In this document: piece after piece, positions 1-7,424 of the stretch
How positions within the stretch are numbered: position 1 is the stretch's first letter
Layout of the letters: each line of letters opens with the position of its first letter
Source: Candidatus Falkowbacteria bacterium UBA917
GTDB lineage: Bacteria > Patescibacteriota > Patescibacteriia > Patescibacteriales > Patescibacteriaceae
DNA length: 23,636 nucleotides
NCBI GenBank assembly: GCA_002293855.1
Contig: DBEB01000042.1
Coordinates: 2,906 to 26,541, forward strand
Direction: 5' to 3'
Made by a program: the position numbers and the translations under genes
Notes under the pieces: generated by a model
What the model was told of the DNA's origin: nothing
The model's database searches: none
The model's input: only the letters and a program-made list of their open reading frames with translations

Positions 1-1917
1 GTACCCGACTTAACTGCTAATCCTCGAGAAGTGGCAGAAGTTTTGACAATGATCGGCATGATGGTCGATGGTTTTCGTGAGCTTGAGTACATGGGTCAAA
101 AAGATTATTTGCTCAGTCTTGAAACTAGAAATCGAGTTGATTGTTGGTCATTGTGGGGTGTTGCTAGAGAACTAGCTGCTTATTATAATCTAAAAACTAA
201 GATTCCTAATCCCTTGGAAACTAGAGTGGCCAAGGAGCTTCATATTGTAGTTGGTGCTCGTGAGGCAGTCCGTAGAATTAGGGCTGTAGAAATCAGTGGT
301 TTAAAAAATCAAAAGAGTCCCCAGTGGCTAGCTCAGTTTCTAGCTATTTATGAGATGAAGTCTCTGAATCTGTTAGTTGATTTGTCTAACTATGTCATGA
401 TTGTTACGGGATATGCTTCACATCTAATCGACAAAGATAAATTGCAAGGTAACTTGACTTGGCAAATTAATAAACAGCAGCGAGTTATTAATACTTTGGA
501 TGGTAGTGAATTGAAATTAAATAATGGTGAATTGTTAATTGTTGATGATGAAAACGTTGTGGCTCTAGCTGGTCTAGTTGGTACGCAAGTAGCGTCGATT
601 AGTGAAGAGTCTAGTAATGTAGTGCTAGAAATGGCTGTTTATGACAGTACTTTGATTAAGAAAAATTCCCGTCAGCTCAATGTGGTAACCGAGGCGGGTA
701 ATCGTTTGGCTAAAGAAATGGACGCGCAGAGTTTGGCTCTCGCTTTTGATCATTTACTTGATTTGATTATCAATGAGGCTGGTGGTGAAGTGCTGTCTCA
801 GTGTGATTATTATCCGGCGCCTAGAGTGATGGGCGTGATAAGCTTTGATCCCAAGAGTCCTAGTCGTTTTGCTGGTATTGAGATCGGTGAGGCAAAGGCG
901 ATGGAGATTTTACTAGCTCTACGTTGTCAGGTGGTAGTTGATGCCGAGCAGTGGTTAGTGACTGTTCCTAGTGATCGTGGTGATTTGACGATGGCTGAGG
1001 ATTTGATTGAGGAGGTGATTAGAATGAATCGTTACGACAGCATTCCTTCTGATCAACTACCTGCCTTGCCGGTGACAAGAGATTTGACTAAGCCACTTTA
1101 TTATCTAAAGGATGATTTGCGAATTATTTTGGCGGCTCGGGGTTTTGATGAGGTGTTATCACAGCCTTTGGTTGATCAGCAGTCAAATGAACAGGCTAAT
1201 TATTTGCCTTGGCAAGCGATTGTGACTCAAAACAGTGTCAATGAAGAATTTCCAGTTTTGCGTCTCGGCTTGATAACTAGTTTGGTAGCTCAGTGTACCA
1301 ACTGGTTAAAGAAAAATATTGAGCCGGTGAGAATATTTGAAATTGGTAAAGTTTTTGGTAAAGAAGCTGGCAAATATCAAGAATCTGAGCATCTGGCTCT
1401 GTTGATGATGATGCCAACTGGCGCTAAGGCTTTGGTGCAATTGCAGCAGGAGTTAGCAGTGGTGATGGGTCAGATTGGTCTGGTGGATTTGAATTATCAG
1501 TTATTAAAGAAAGCACCGGCGCTCGCCAATCATCATAGTGCTTATTTGATCAGTGCAGATGGTGAGGAACTAGGTGTGATTTATAAGCTCGCTGAAGTTG
1601 AATTAGGCATGATTTATGTGGCAGAGTTGGATTTGGAAAAGGTTGTGGAGATAGTGGCTCGCAATAAACAAGTAGCGGTTTGTGAATTAACTCAGAAATT
1701 GGTGGTTTTGGACGCTAATTTGGAATTAGCATCAAGGCAAAAATTGCAAGAAAAACTAGTTGAGATTAAAAAGGAGATTGGTTTGGATTATTTGTGGGGT
1801 TTGGTGGTTAGTGATGTTTATAAACTGGACAAAAATTATCGATATACGGTGAGGGTTAGTTATCAGGGCCTTGGTGATCAGGATGCTAAGACGCTACATG
1901 ATAAATTGTTTAATTAA
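1..1917 (+). CDS. pheT: Phenylalanine--tRNA ligase beta subunit, 5'-truncated by the window edge
   Basis: The frame is open from base 1, so the true start lies upstream; 638 residues are visible. PheT pairs with PheS to charge tRNA-Phe in the cytoplasm. Domains seen in order: the tail of the N-terminal segment, then the B3/4 editing domain (about residues 75-215, with SPQWLAQFLA and VDLSNYVM), then B5 (about 275-355, ending VPSDRGDLTMAEDLIEEV, the family's VPxxRxDl...DLiEEv signature). The catalytic-like core follows (about 360-530), then an FDX-ACB-like C-terminal domain (about 550-638, YRYTVRVSYQ). There is no room for the N-terminal EMAP-type OB-fold tRNA-binding insertion found in full-length bacterial PheT of about 790 aa, so this is the short form. 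The editing-domain motif usually read as GQPLHAFD is diverged here (GYASHLID). A terminator follows directly. pheS probably lies upstream, outside the window. Confidence 0.93.
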   Translation, partial: VPDLTANPREVAEVLTMIGMMVDGFRELEYMGQKDYLLSLETRNRVDCWSLWGVARELAAYYNLKTKIPNPLETRVAKELHIVVGAREAVRRIRAVEISGLKNQKSPQWLAQFLAIYEMKSLNLLVDLSNYVMIVTGYASHLIDKDKLQGNLTWQINKQQRVINTLDGSELKLNNGELLIVDDENVVALAGLVGTQVASISEESSNVVLEMAVYDSTLIKKNSRQLNVVTEAGNRLAKEMDAQSLALAFDHLLDLIINEAGGEVLSQCDYYPAPRVMGVISFDPKSPSRFAGIEIGEAKAMEILLALRCQVVVDAEQWLVTVPSDRGDLTMAEDLIEEVIRMNRYDSIPSDQLPALPVTRDLTKPLYYLKDDLRIILAARGFDEVLSQPLVDQQSNEQANYLPWQAIVTQNSVNEEFPVLRLGLITSLVAQCTNWLKKNIEPVRIFEIGKVFGKEAGKYQESEHLALLMMMPTGAKALVQLQQELAVVMGQIGLVDLNYQLLKKAPALANHHSAYLISADGEELGVIYKLAEVELGMIYVAELDLEKVVEIVARNKQVAVCELTQKLVVLDANLELASRQKLQEKLVEIKKEIGLDYLWGLVVSDVYKLDKNYRYTVRVSYQGLGDQDAKTLHDKLFN

Positions 1918-1932
1918 GAAGCTTGGCTCGCT

Positions 1933-1963
1933 AGTCCGTATCAAAATTGATAACGGACTTTTT
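1933..1963 (+). terminator. Intrinsic terminator after pheT
   Basis: AGTCCGTATC pairs with GATAACGGACT (one bulged base) around a short AAAATT loop and is followed by a run of five T. It separates pheT from uvrC, so uvrC should have its own promoter in the few bases left. No convincing -35/-10 pair was found there. Confidence 0.75.
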
Positions 1964-1979
1964 GTAAACAGTAAAAATT

Positions 1980-3266
1980 ATGCTCGATAAAGCCAAAATT
2001 GATGAATTAGCTATTCCGAGTAGTCCTGGTTGCTACCAGTTTTTTAATGCCGATAAAAAAATTATCTATGTTGGCAAGGCGATTAATTTGAAGTCACGAG
2101 TGCGGTCTTATTTTCAATTGAGCGCTGATCATACTCCAGCTAAGCGTAAAATGGTCAGTGAAGCGGCGAGCGTGAAGTGGTTAGAAGTTGATAGTGAAAT
2201 TGAAGCCTTGCTCCTCGAAGCGAATTTGATTAAAAAATATCAACCCTATTACAATGTGCTGTTACGTGATGATAAGCGTTTTGCTTATTTGCAAATTTCG
2301 CTTGATGATGAAGTGCCTGGCCTATTTGTGACACGTAATATAACTAAGGCCGGTAAATACTACGGCCCCTTTACTAGTGGTCGGGCACTTGCAGAGACAA
2401 TGAAGGCGATTCGTAAGATCTGGCCCTACTGTACTCAGCGTAAAATTAAAAAGGAAGCTTGTTTTTATTATCAGGTGCGACGTTGTACGGGTGTCTGCGG
2501 GGGCGTGATTAGTCGGGCGGAGTATTTGAAAACAGTCATTAAGCCAATTATCGATTTCCTCGATGGCAAAAAGATGAAGTTGATTAAAGATTACGAAAAG
2601 CGAATTAAATTGCTTGCAAAAGCTCAGCCAGAAATTGGGACTGATAAATATCAAGAGTTAGTGCGTTTGAAATTAATTTTGAGTCATTTTAATCATGTAC
2701 TGGCTAGTACCAAAGTGATTTCAGTAGCTGATAAATACGCTAATGATGTCATGGAGCTAGCTAAGTTACTTAACTTGAAAAAAGTGCCTTATCGCATAGA
2801 AGGCTACGATATCTCTAATATCTTTGGCCAGCAGGTAGTTGGTTCGATGGTGGTTTTTGCTAATGGTGAGGCTGAGAAAAGCAGTTATAAAAAATTTAAA
2901 ATCAAAACTGAGAAAGAGGGTGATGTGTGGAGCTTGACTGAGATGCTTGAGAGGCGTCTAGCTCATGAAGACTGGCCATTGCCGGACTTGATCTTGATTG
3001 ATGGTGGCAAGGCTCAGGTTAATCAAGCTAAGAGGGTTTTGAAAAAAATGAAAATTGAGCTGGAGGTTTTGGGTTTGTCAAAAGGAGCGGGTCTGCGAAG
3101 TGCGATCGCTCGCGATAAGATTTATTTTGCTGGCGAGAAGTTGCCTTTGGAATTGCCACTTGCTTCACCGGCCCTGCATTTGCTGAAGCGAGTGCGTGAT
3201 GAGTCGCATAGATTTGCTATCAGCTATCATAGAGATATACGGTCAAAAAAGTTTTTGGGTAAATAG
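1980..3266 (+). CDS. uvrC: Excinuclease ABC subunit C, short form without the HhH tail
   Basis: UvrC makes the dual incisions around UvrB-bound DNA damage in nucleotide excision repair. The protein is 428 aa. The N-terminal GIY-YIG nuclease occupies residues 15-95 (GCYQ, IIYVGKAINLKSRV, catalytic-type Glu in EALLLEANLIKKYQPYYNV). Four cysteines (151, 161, 169, 173) fall where the family carries its Fe-S cluster ligands. A UVR-like region follows at about 185-230 and is weakly conserved. The C-terminal RNase H-like nuclease keeps its carboxylates and histidine: D277 (EGYDISN), D315, D341 (LILIDGGKAQ) and H410 (ESHRFAISYHR). The protein then stops at residue 428, so the tandem helix-hairpin-helix DNA-binding domain of standard UvrC of about 600 aa is absent. 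The ATG follows a terminator and has no Shine-Dalgarno site. The stop codon directly abuts that of the convergent rel gene. Confidence 0.95.
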   Translation: MLDKAKIDELAIPSSPGCYQFFNADKKIIYVGKAINLKSRVRSYFQLSADHTPAKRKMVSEAASVKWLEVDSEIEALLLEANLIKKYQPYYNVLLRDDKRFAYLQISLDDEVPGLFVTRNITKAGKYYGPFTSGRALAETMKAIRKIWPYCTQRKIKKEACFYYQVRRCTGVCGGVISRAEYLKTVIKPIIDFLDGKKMKLIKDYEKRIKLLAKAQPEIGTDKYQELVRLKLILSHFNHVLASTKVISVADKYANDVMELAKLLNLKKVPYRIEGYDISNIFGQQVVGSMVVFANGEAEKSSYKKFKIKTEKEGDVWSLTEMLERRLAHEDWPLPDLILIDGGKAQVNQAKRVLKKMKIELEVLGLSKGAGLRSAIARDKIYFAGEKLPLELPLASPALHLLKRVRDESHRFAISYHRDIRSKKFLGK

Positions 3267-3276
3267 CTATTTACCC
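3257..3276. terminator. Perfect 20-bp palindrome holding both convergent stop codons
   Basis: GGGTAAATAG joined to CTATTTACCC is a perfect inverted repeat. Its centre is the junction between the uvrC stop (TAG, 3264-3266) and the rel stop on the other strand (CTA, 3267-3269). It can fold as an 8-bp stem with an AGCT loop. Read on the minus strand it is followed within five bases by a run of six T; on the plus strand the nearest T-run is more distant (CTTTTT at about 3291). It is plausibly a terminator, better for rel than for uvrC. The T-tracts are not ideally placed, so confidence is moderate. Confidence 0.5.
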
Positions 3277-4721
3277 AGCCCTGGAACAATCTTTTTGAGT
3301 CGTTCGAGACTAAACTTTTTGGTTTGGATTTTGATTTTGTCTTTGGCTTTTTTGGTGCTGACAAATTTGAGCCAATCAGCATTTGGTCGTTTGCGACTTT
3401 GATCAAGGATAATTTCAACGGTATCACCATTAACTAGTTTTTGATCTAGCTTGGCGATTTTATTGTTAATCATGGCGGCGGTGCATTTATTGCCGATATC
3501 GGTGTGGACAGCGTAGGCGAAATCAACTGGAGTAGCATCGGCGGGTAGATCATAGACATCGCCTTTGGGAGTAAAGACAAAGATACGATTTTGAAAGATA
3601 TTGAGCTTGGCTTGAGTGATAAATTCGCCAGTGTCTTTGATTTCTCTTTGCAAATCAAGGATTTCTTTGACCCAGCGTAGGGGTTTGCGATTTTTTTCTT
3701 TGTAAGCAAAGTGAGCGCTGACGCCGTAAAGAGCTTCATTGTGCATAGCTTGAGTACGAATTTGAAATTCGGTAGATTTACCATGTGGTCCAAAGACAGT
3801 GGTGTGCAAGCTCCGATAGCCATTGGGCTTGGGGACAGCGATATAGTCCTTAAAGCGATTATAGTTAGGGGTCCAAAGTGAATGAATAATGCCGAGGACT
3901 TTGTAGCAATCAGAGACATTGTCCACGATAACTCGGAGCGCAAAGACATCATGAATATCGTCAAATTTGCGGTGTTTATCGCTCATTTTTTTCCAAATAC
4001 TGTAGAGGTGTTTAAAGCGACCCTCGATAGTATAATGAATGCCGACTTGATCTAATTCGGAGGCTAACAAGAGTTTTATTTTTTGGATGTATTGATTTAA
4101 TTCAGCTTTACGTTCGATTTCATAGCGGTATTCTAGATCTTTGTATTCGGCGGGATGAAGATATTTGAAACAGAGATCCTCCATTTGCCATTTGAGGCTC
4201 CAGACACCAAGTAGTCCAGCGATGGGGGCGTAGATTTCTAGGGTTTCACTGGCGGTTTTAATTTTGCTCTTGGGTTCTACAGCATCAAGGGTGCGTAGAT
4301 TGTGCAGGCGATCGGCAAATTTGATCAGTACTACACGAAGATCTTCGGCCATGGCTAAAAACATTTTGCGTAGGCTTTCACGATAGCGTTCGATGCCGCG
4401 GTATTTGACTTTACTGAGCTTGGTCACACCGGCGACCAAAGAAGCGATTTCAGTGCCAAAAGTGGCTGCTACTTCTTCGATAGTAGTGCTAGTGTCTTCT
4501 GGGACGTCATGCAGGATGCCGGCAACGACAGTCGGTAGGTCAGCTTTGATCTGAGCGAGAATATAGGCGGTGTGTAGAGGGTGAATGATGTAGGGTTCAC
4601 CGGTTTTACGTTTTTGTTCACCGTGAGCTAATTTGGCAAATTGGTAGGCTTCAAAAATAATCCGAGTATCTAGACCTGGTTGATTTTCTTGCATTTTTTG
4701 AGCGATCTGTTCGACGGTCAT
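3267..4721 (-). CDS. rel: Bifunctional (p)ppGpp synthetase/hydrolase (Rel/SpoT type), short form
   Basis: The enzyme makes and degrades the alarmone (p)ppGpp in the cytoplasm. The protein is 484 aa. The HD hydrolase domain (about 25-150) keeps its metal site: H47, H71-D72, E75-D76 in HDVPEDT, and D137 in FADRLHNLRT. The synthetase domain (about 235-345) contains RFKDYIAVPKPNGYRSLHT and EFQIRT. Its RFKD (289-292) is the RxKD form of bifunctional Rel enzymes rather than the ExDD form of RelA. A TGS domain follows (about 378-440, VFTPKGDVYDLP, TPVDFAYAVH). The protein ends about 45 residues later, so the helical, zinc-finger and ACT regulatory domains of 700+ aa Rel proteins are missing. It is the only large minus-strand gene here and lies against the G-over-C trend of the plus strand. 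The start ATG has no Shine-Dalgarno site and sits below a good promoter. Confidence 0.95.
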   Translation of the reverse strand: MTVEQIAQKMQENQPGLDTRIIFEAYQFAKLAHGEQKRKTGEPYIIHPLHTAYILAQIKADLPTVVAGILHDVPEDTSTTIEEVAATFGTEIASLVAGVTKLSKVKYRGIERYRESLRKMFLAMAEDLRVVLIKFADRLHNLRTLDAVEPKSKIKTASETLEIYAPIAGLLGVWSLKWQMEDLCFKYLHPAEYKDLEYRYEIERKAELNQYIQKIKLLLASELDQVGIHYTIEGRFKHLYSIWKKMSDKHRKFDDIHDVFALRVIVDNVSDCYKVLGIIHSLWTPNYNRFKDYIAVPKPNGYRSLHTTVFGPHGKSTEFQIRTQAMHNEALYGVSAHFAYKEKNRKPLRWVKEILDLQREIKDTGEFITQAKLNIFQNRIFVFTPKGDVYDLPADATPVDFAYAVHTDIGNKCTAAMINNKIAKLDQKLVNGDTVEIILDQSRKRPNADWLKFVSTKKAKDKIKIQTKKFSLERLKKIVPGLGK

Positions 4722-4726
4722 ATGCT

Positions 4727-4754
4727 TTGCCGAGCCTTATTTTTGTGATACAAT
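4727..4754 (+). promoter_or_regulatory. Extended -10 promoter for the surface-protein operon
   Basis: TTGCCG, a 16-base spacer, then TGA-TACAAT, an extended -10 element. The predicted start is near 4761 with a leader of about 47 nt before the ATG at 4808. The polymerase footprint overlaps that of the rel promoter. Confidence 0.6.
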
Positions 4755-4755
4755 C

Positions 4756-4784
4756 AGTATAGAAGCTAGCTCATCAATAGTCAA
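4756..4784 (-). promoter_or_regulatory. Promoter for rel
   Basis: On the minus strand TTGACT (4784-4779) and TATACT (4761-4756) are separated by exactly 17 bases, each 5/6 to sigma-70 consensus. The predicted start is near 4749, giving a leader of about 28 nt. The site overlaps the opposing promoter's footprint. Confidence 0.7.
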
Positions 4785-4807
4785 AGTGAGCTTTGTGATA
4801 TTAAAAG

Positions 4808-7423
4808 ATGAAAGTTAAGTTTTCTTTAAGGGTTGCGATCTTGACGCTGGTTTTTTGCTTGTCGTCAGTGTCTTTGTTTTACGCTCAAGCGGCTCAGGCT
4901 CAGGAAAGATTGAGTTTATGGGGTGATCCGGTAGCTGGAGAAATGATTGGTTTTGAGGCTTTCAAAGTAATTGGTTTGGGTAATCGTGATCCACGCTTGA
5001 TTATTACTTCAATTGTTCAAATTGCCCTGGGTTTTTTGGGTGTTTTGGCGGTTTTGTTGATTTTGTATGCTGGTTGGTTATGGATGAGTGCGGCTGGAGA
5101 TGATCGCAAGATTGAAACTGCTCGTGATTTGATTAAAAACGCTGTGATTGGTCTGCTGATTATCTTGTCGTCCTTTGCGATTGTGACTTTTATACTGAGA
5201 GCTTTGATTGTGTCGACCGGTGCTTTTGGTGTGGGCGCTAGTAATGGTTCGCGGACGCCTAATGCTAGTTTTTTGTCAGCGATGGGTATGGGTATTATTG
5301 GCAGTGTTTATCCTGAGCCAAATCAAGTTGATGTGGCGCGCAACACTAGTATTATTATTTATTTTAAAGAAACGATTGACCCGGCAACGATTTGCGATAA
5401 GTTAACTGATGGTAAGTGTGCAGTTGATGCTAAGATTTTGCCTGATAGTATCAAGATTTTTCGTAGTCAGGAGTCTGATGATCTAGCGACTAATTTGACT
5501 GAAGTACGGGTTAATTCTAACGATAATAAGACCTTTGTGCTTGCGCCACTTGCTTATCTCGGTTCAGCAACTGAAAAACAGTGGTATACAGTGGCTTTGT
5601 CAACCAAGATTATGAAGGCTGACAAAAAGACCAAGGCTTTTTCGGTGACTGGTTTTGCTTGGCAATTTGAAGTTTCGGATATTTTGGATTTGACCCCACC
5701 AAAGGTATTATCAGCTGGTGTTTTTCCGGCGCCTGATAATGATCAAGATCAATTTGGTCAAGTAGTGGAAGCTAATTTTGCTCAAGGCTCGGTGGTGATT
5801 AATGGTCAGATGAATACTGCTCGTCCTTGGCGAGTTAGCTACACCAAGACTAATCCGAGTAGTCCAGATTTGTTGATCTCTAATCCGAGGGCAAATCGTT
5901 GTGATGGTCGGATGGAGATTGCGATTAATGAGGCGAGTCCAGCTACCGCCAGTATTGCTTATCGTAATTTGCCGGGACTGGTTAATGAGCCAGAGGCGGT
6001 GATTGTTGATAGAAAGATTAAAACGGCTTGTGGTTTAGAGCTTAGCTTGCTGAATGATGCTGACAACTTTGGTCCTGGTCAGTCGTGGTTAATTGAGCTC
6101 GCAACGGAACGTAAGGCTGATAGCTTGATTGTGGGCGCAGATGTTTATAATTTTGTGGATAAATTAACTGGCTCTAGGCAGATTATGGTTGGTACTAGTC
6201 AAGTAGAGACGGCTGCCAATATAGTCAAGGCTTTGGCTGATAATGCCGAGGTAATAGCTCGAATTGATGATGCTAATAAGTCAAAAGTTAATTTGCAAAG
6301 TAAGGTTCCTGGTCGGATTGGTAATAATTTGGACTTGTTGTCGAGTGCTGCTAAGGAAGCTTTGGCTATTAGTCCTTTTGCTGGTGGCACTGACAGAGTA
6401 GTGAGTACCAAGTTAGTTGATAAGGCGGATAAGCCTCGTAATGCGGTGATTCAGATTAATTTTGATGAGGCGATTAATCCACTCAGTTTATCTGGTCGTA
6501 GTGAGCTGCTAGCTAAAAATATCGCAGTGATGAATGGTGAGAGTATGGTCAGTGGAGAGTTTAGATTGTCTAACCAGTATAAAACAGTGGAGTTTATTCC
6601 TGATGAGGAGTGTGGTATGAATGCCTGTGGTGAGAAAGTTTATTGCTTGCCGGGTCAAGCCAATTTGCGGGTAGAATTAAAAGCGGCAGAGCTCTCGGCA
6701 GTTTGTGCGGCAGAAGCGGATTGTGTGGCCAAGGCGCCGTTTGGTACTTGTGAGCAGGGTTTTTGTTATGATTCTGGTCTAGGCTCTTTTTATCCAGCTG
6801 GACGCCTTGGTTCTGGTATCATTGACTTAGCTTCTAATTCTCTAGACGGTAATCGAGACACCAAGACGCTGGGTCCACGGGATTTTTATATAGAAAATAG
6901 CGCTAGTGGTAGCGGTGATAGCTTTGCTTGGTCTTTTTGGACTAGTGATGTACTGGATTTGACTGCGCCGGTAATTAGTCAGATCAGTCCTAATTATAAT
7001 CAAGCTGGTGTAGAGACTAGTCAAGAAATTGAAGTTAAATTTAATAAATTAATGATGAATGAGAGCTTGCAGCCTGGGACTAGACTAGGAACTAAGGGTG
7101 ATAAACAGGTGGAGCATACTTTGATTAATTTGCGGAGCTTGGCTCAGAGTCCGGTGGGTTATTGGTTGGTTAGTAGAAATGAAGATAGCTCTAGTCCAGC
7201 AGATGGAGAAATTGATTCAACAGTGGTTAAAATCAATCACAGTGTACTCGAGTCAATGCAGAAGTATCGCGTGCAGGTTGGTTCGGGGGTGCGAGATATT
7301 TATCAGAATTGTTATAAGCCTTGTGCTGGTCCGAGTTGTGGTGCTGATAGTACTAATAGTTCTTGCTGTAACGGTGAGGCGCTTGATCTAGGTAAAGAGG
7401 CGATCTGCCCAGAACTAGAATAA
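4808..7423 (+). CDS. Exported surface protein with type IV secretion pilin-like anchor and Ig-like ectodomain
   Basis: 871 aa. A signal peptide (residues 1-31, likely cleaved after AQA) precedes a short WGDPVAG segment. Two hydrophobic helices (about 65-95 and 111-133) are joined by a charged loop (SAAGDDRKIETARDLIKNA). This hairpin resembles the VirB2/T4SS pilin-like domain common in Patescibacteria. The rest is exported by inference: Big_5-type Ig-like domains at about 165-290 (YPEPNQVDVARNTSIIIYFK), 530-715 and 715-850 (SPNYNQAGVETSQEIEVKFN), with a less recognisable region at about 295-500. Cysteines cluster at about 600-655 and at the C-terminus (CYKPCAGPSCG...CC), suggesting disulfides. 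The next gene starts one base after this stop and encodes a protein with the same anchor, so they are probably co-transcribed. No Shine-Dalgarno site. Function is unknown; adhesion or a surface-layer or pilus role is inference. Confidence 0.8.
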   Translation: MKVKFSLRVAILTLVFCLSSVSLFYAQAAQAQERLSLWGDPVAGEMIGFEAFKVIGLGNRDPRLIITSIVQIALGFLGVLAVLLILYAGWLWMSAAGDDRKIETARDLIKNAVIGLLIILSSFAIVTFILRALIVSTGAFGVGASNGSRTPNASFLSAMGMGIIGSVYPEPNQVDVARNTSIIIYFKETIDPATICDKLTDGKCAVDAKILPDSIKIFRSQESDDLATNLTEVRVNSNDNKTFVLAPLAYLGSATEKQWYTVALSTKIMKADKKTKAFSVTGFAWQFEVSDILDLTPPKVLSAGVFPAPDNDQDQFGQVVEANFAQGSVVINGQMNTARPWRVSYTKTNPSSPDLLISNPRANRCDGRMEIAINEASPATASIAYRNLPGLVNEPEAVIVDRKIKTACGLELSLLNDADNFGPGQSWLIELATERKADSLIVGADVYNFVDKLTGSRQIMVGTSQVETAANIVKALADNAEVIARIDDANKSKVNLQSKVPGRIGNNLDLLSSAAKEALAISPFAGGTDRVVSTKLVDKADKPRNAVIQINFDEAINPLSLSGRSELLAKNIAVMNGESMVSGEFRLSNQYKTVEFIPDEECGMNACGEKVYCLPGQANLRVELKAAELSAVCAAEADCVAKAPFGTCEQGFCYDSGLGSFYPAGRLGSGIIDLASNSLDGNRDTKTLGPRDFYIENSASGSGDSFAWSFWTSDVLDLTAPVISQISPNYNQAGVETSQEIEVKFNKLMMNESLQPGTRLGTKGDKQVEHTLINLRSLAQSPVGYWLVSRNEDSSSPADGEIDSTVVKINHSVLESMQKYRVQVGSGVRDIYQNCYKPCAGPSCGADSTNSSCCNGEALDLGKEAICPELE

Positions 7424-7424
7424 T

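Noticed and set aside
2322..2654. 110-aa minus-strand frame opposite uvrC
   Set aside because: Shadow of uvrC; uvrC motifs are intact throughout this stretch.
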